Shown here one piece after another: positions 63,671-64,000 of a stretch of DNA of 64,000 bases (within the stretch, counting starts at the first letter, position 1; every line of letters starts with the position of its first letter). A program made the position numbers and the translations under genes. The DNA comes from Sulfitobacter litoralis. GTDB taxonomy: Bacteria > Pseudomonadota > Alphaproteobacteria > Rhodobacterales > Rhodobacteraceae. The stretch is taken from assembly GCF_900103185.1 (NCBI RefSeq), contig NZ_FNJD01000015.1, forward strand, positions 28,147 through 92,146, read 5' to 3'. Below the pieces are notes generated by a model, which saw only the letters and a list, made by a program, of their open reading frames with translations, did no database searches and was not told the origin of the DNA.

Positions 63671-64000
63671 GGAGTGTCATGAACTTTGTGTATCTGGTCT
63701 GGCCCATTCGGGTTTTAGATACAGTCACGCATTGAAGCGATCCTCAAACATTATGGCGAAATGATTGCGGGCCGCAAACCATTCTCGAACATTTCGGCCG
63801 CCTTTCTCAAACTTGCGGATCGCCAAGTAGATCAGCTTCGTGGCTGCGTCTTCGGTCGGGAACGATCCCCGCGTCTTAATCGATTTGCGGATTACACGGT
63901 TCAAGCTTTCAATTGCGTTGGTGGTGTAGATGATCTTTCGGATGGCGGGATCAAAAGCAAAGAACGGGATCACTTCCTGCCAAGCCCTGCGCCAGGCCGG
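63671..64000 (-). mobile_element. IS256-family insertion sequence, one end
   Basis: The sequence from 63671 (GGAGTGTCATGAACTTTGTG) reads like the terminal inverted repeat of IS256 elements, followed by the 3-prime end of a transposase gene on the minus strand. The rest of the element, its other inverted repeat and the target duplication lie beyond the window. Confidence 0.8.
63725..64000 (-). CDS. IS256 family transposase (C-terminal part)
   Basis: 91 in-window codons read from the right edge, PAWRRAWQEVIPFFAFDPAI, RKIIYTTNAIESLNRVIRKS, IKTRGSFPTEDAATKLIYLA, which is the conserved C-terminal segment of mutator-type DDE transposases (catalytic Glu in NAIESLN). Stop TGA at 63725-63727. The 5-prime part is outside the window; no disruption is seen. 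Confidence 0.93.
   Translation of the reverse strand, partial: PAWRRAWQEVIPFFAFDPAIRKIIYTTNAIESLNRVIRKSIKTRGSFPTEDAATKLIYLAIRKFEKGGRNVREWFAARNHFAIMFEDRFNA

Overview
The window is a GC-rich bacterial chromosome segment from the Rhodobacteraceae, most likely the marine Roseobacter group (a Sulfitobacter-like organism would fit, but this is not proven). The evidence is the gene content and order: yceD-rpmF-plsX-fabH-ihfA-merR, argS-SPOR-nagZ-scpA-scpB, an smoEFGK/mtlK polyol locus, olsB, a double-length dCTP deaminase, and short intergenic repeats of a kind I recall from this family. Genes are packed tightly with many 1-4 base stop/start overlaps. There is one tRNA (Pro-GGG), no rRNA and no CRISPR array. 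The only mobile element is the end of an IS256-type insertion sequence at the right edge.

Layout. 1-9.3 kb: a cut-off aminotransferase, cysS (with an AT-rich C-terminal third), cimA, a phytoene-synthase-like gene, an MFS carrier, cobK, a DNA glycosylase, an alpha/beta hydrolase and an HNH protein. 9.4-18.7 kb: a polyol (mannitol/sorbitol) uptake and catabolism locus with a ROK regulator, fructokinase, LacI regulator, binding protein, two permeases, ATPase and mannitol 2-dehydrogenase. 18.7-21.2 kb: xth and then a two-gene unit that I do not recognise: a 75-residue peptide with three GTGL(Y/F)TTG-like repeats and a 363-residue helical partner. 21.3-28.5 kb: erpA, dgt, argS, SPOR protein, nagZ, scpA, scpB. 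28.5-34.2 kb (minus strand): dcd, tRNA-Pro, merR, ihfA, fabH, plsX, rpmF, yceD. 34.3-44.4 kb: bamE, olsB, ABC-F ATPase, tyrS, anmK, a Gly-rich secreted protein, enolase and two membrane proteins. 44.7-53 kb: DEAD-box helicase, Bcr-type MFS carrier, a nucleotidyltransferase, DsbA-like protein, acyl-CoA ligase with a divergent XRE-cupin regulator, and an orphan peptide-binding protein. 53-64 kb: a probable small RNA, bdhA, DUF502 protein, psuK-psuG, a divergent DUF4198/HupE pair, thiE, trmJ, ctaA, an M32 carboxypeptidase, a small secreted protein and the IS256 end.

How the genes work together. In the polyol locus the ABC importer brings in hexitols, mannitol 2-dehydrogenase makes fructose and the PfkB kinase makes fructose 6-phosphate; a near-palindromic site shared by two promoters is a good candidate LacI-family operator. 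The psuK-psuG pair degrades pseudouridine. The DUF4198/HupE pair looks like a metal-uptake module. The best candidate for an undescribed system is the repeat peptide and its partner at 19.8-21.2 kb: both have good ribosome binding sites, and a strong hairpin separates them, which is a layout often seen for modified-peptide precursors and their maturation proteins. That role is inference only.
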